Origin: Rhodoferax sp. UBA6134
Lineage (GTDB): Bacteria; Pseudomonadota; Gammaproteobacteria; Burkholderiales; Burkholderiaceae_C
Length of the DNA stretch: 6,187 nucleotides
Reading direction: 5' to 3'
NCBI GenBank assembly: GCA_002422455.1
Contig: DIVK01000117.1
Location: 1 to 6,187, forward strand
Below are positions 6,017 to 6,187 of this stretch, in pieces; within the stretch, counting starts at the first letter, position 1; the number at the start of each line of letters is the position of its first letter. Both the position numbers and the translations under genes were made by a program. The notes under the pieces are model-generated. The model had not been told where the DNA came from and did no database searches. It saw only the letters and a program-made list of their open reading frames with translations.

Positions 6017-6020
6017 GGAG
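6017..6020 (+). promoter_or_regulatory. Ribosome binding site of dctM
   Basis: GGAG lies six bases before the ATG at 6027 in the 14-base gap after dctQ, a good Shine-Dalgarno that supports this start. Confidence 0.65.
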
Positions 6021-6026
6021 AGACGG

Positions 6027-6187
6027 ATGGAATTTTTGATCCACAACATCGCCCCCCTCATGTTCGGGGGGCTCATCGTTTTCCTGCTGCTGGGTTTTCC
6101 GGTGGCGTTCAGCCTGGGCGCCTGCGGCCTGTTCTTTGGCTGGGTGGGCATCGCGCTGGGCATCCTGCCCGAGGCACTGCTGCAGGC
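6027..6187 (+). CDS. TRAP transporter large permease (DctM family), 3' end outside window
   Basis: Start of the large permease that forms the transport path of the TRAP system with DctQ. Only 53 complete codons are visible, against roughly 430 or more in full DctM proteins. The N-terminus begins MEFLIHNIAPLMFGGLIV, followed by FLLLGFPVAFSLGACGLFF, which matches the first helix and the conserved LLLGxPVAFSLG motif of DctM. The reading frame is open to the right edge with no stop. It sits 14 bases after dctQ with its own ribosome binding site, so the two form one operon. A GC hairpin lies early in the coding region. Confidence 0.88.
   Translation, partial: MEFLIHNIAPLMFGGLIVFLLLGFPVAFSLGACGLFFGWVGIALGILPEALLQ
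6051..6072 (+). repeat. GC-only inverted repeat early in dctM
   Basis: GCCCCCC (6051-6057) and GGGGGGC (6066-6072) are perfectly complementary around an eight-base loop, beginning 24 bases after the first base of dctM. In mRNA this would be a stable hairpin near the ribosome entry region. The encoded Ala-Pro-Leu and Gly-Gly are normal for the family, so it may be a by-product of codon choice. Confidence 0.5.

Noticed and set aside
1..6187. Mobile element, CRISPR, tRNA or rRNA content
   Set aside because: No terminal inverted repeats, transposase or integrase motifs, regularly spaced repeats or RNA-gene signatures were seen.

Overview
The window is GC-rich, gene-dense chromosomal DNA. Codon use (strong G/C third positions), the protein families and the pairing of genes suggest a betaproteobacterium, most likely Burkholderiales (Comamonadaceae-like). 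This assignment rests on recognition of protein style, not on a search. No RNA gene, insertion sequence, CRISPR array, phage or integration signature was seen. The longest stretch without a gene is the 142-base divergent intergenic region at 5262-5403.

Region 1 (1-2209, plus strand) is the distal part of a lipid-transport ABC operon. It holds the C-terminal 186 residues of an MlaE-type permease, an MlaD-type MCE substrate-binding protein, and a small lipoprotein whose ATG overlaps the MCE stop codon. The ATPase (MlaF-like) should lie just upstream, outside the window. The set probably moves lipids between the inner and outer membranes. The permease is divergent and the lipoprotein belongs to no family I recognise.

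Region 2 (2206-5261, minus strand) reads, in transcription order, as a non-heme iron EgtB/SenA-type sulfoxide or selenoxide synthase, a four-helix CopD-family membrane protein, and a 12-helix Bcr/CflA drug-efflux transporter. The synthase resembles the selenoneine synthase SenA more than classical EgtB in its local motifs, but its usual partners senB and senC are not in the window. The efflux gene converges on the lipoprotein gene so tightly that the two stop codons overlap within one TTAA.

Region 3 (5404-6187, plus strand) is the start of a TRAP transporter operon: a complete DctQ small permease and the first 53 codons of a DctM large permease. It is divergent from the synthase gene.

The shared 142-base region carries a plausible sigma-70 promoter for the synthase (TTGCCG, 16 bases, GATAAT), a perfect Fur-type half-site over its -10 box, a GC palindrome over its -35 box, and a 10-base-period TTACAC direct repeat on the TRAP side. 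The most interesting points are the orphan SenA-like enzyme with its iron-like regulatory half-site, the unclassified lipoprotein in the MCE operon, and a tandem 9-base repeat just upstream of the CopD gene.
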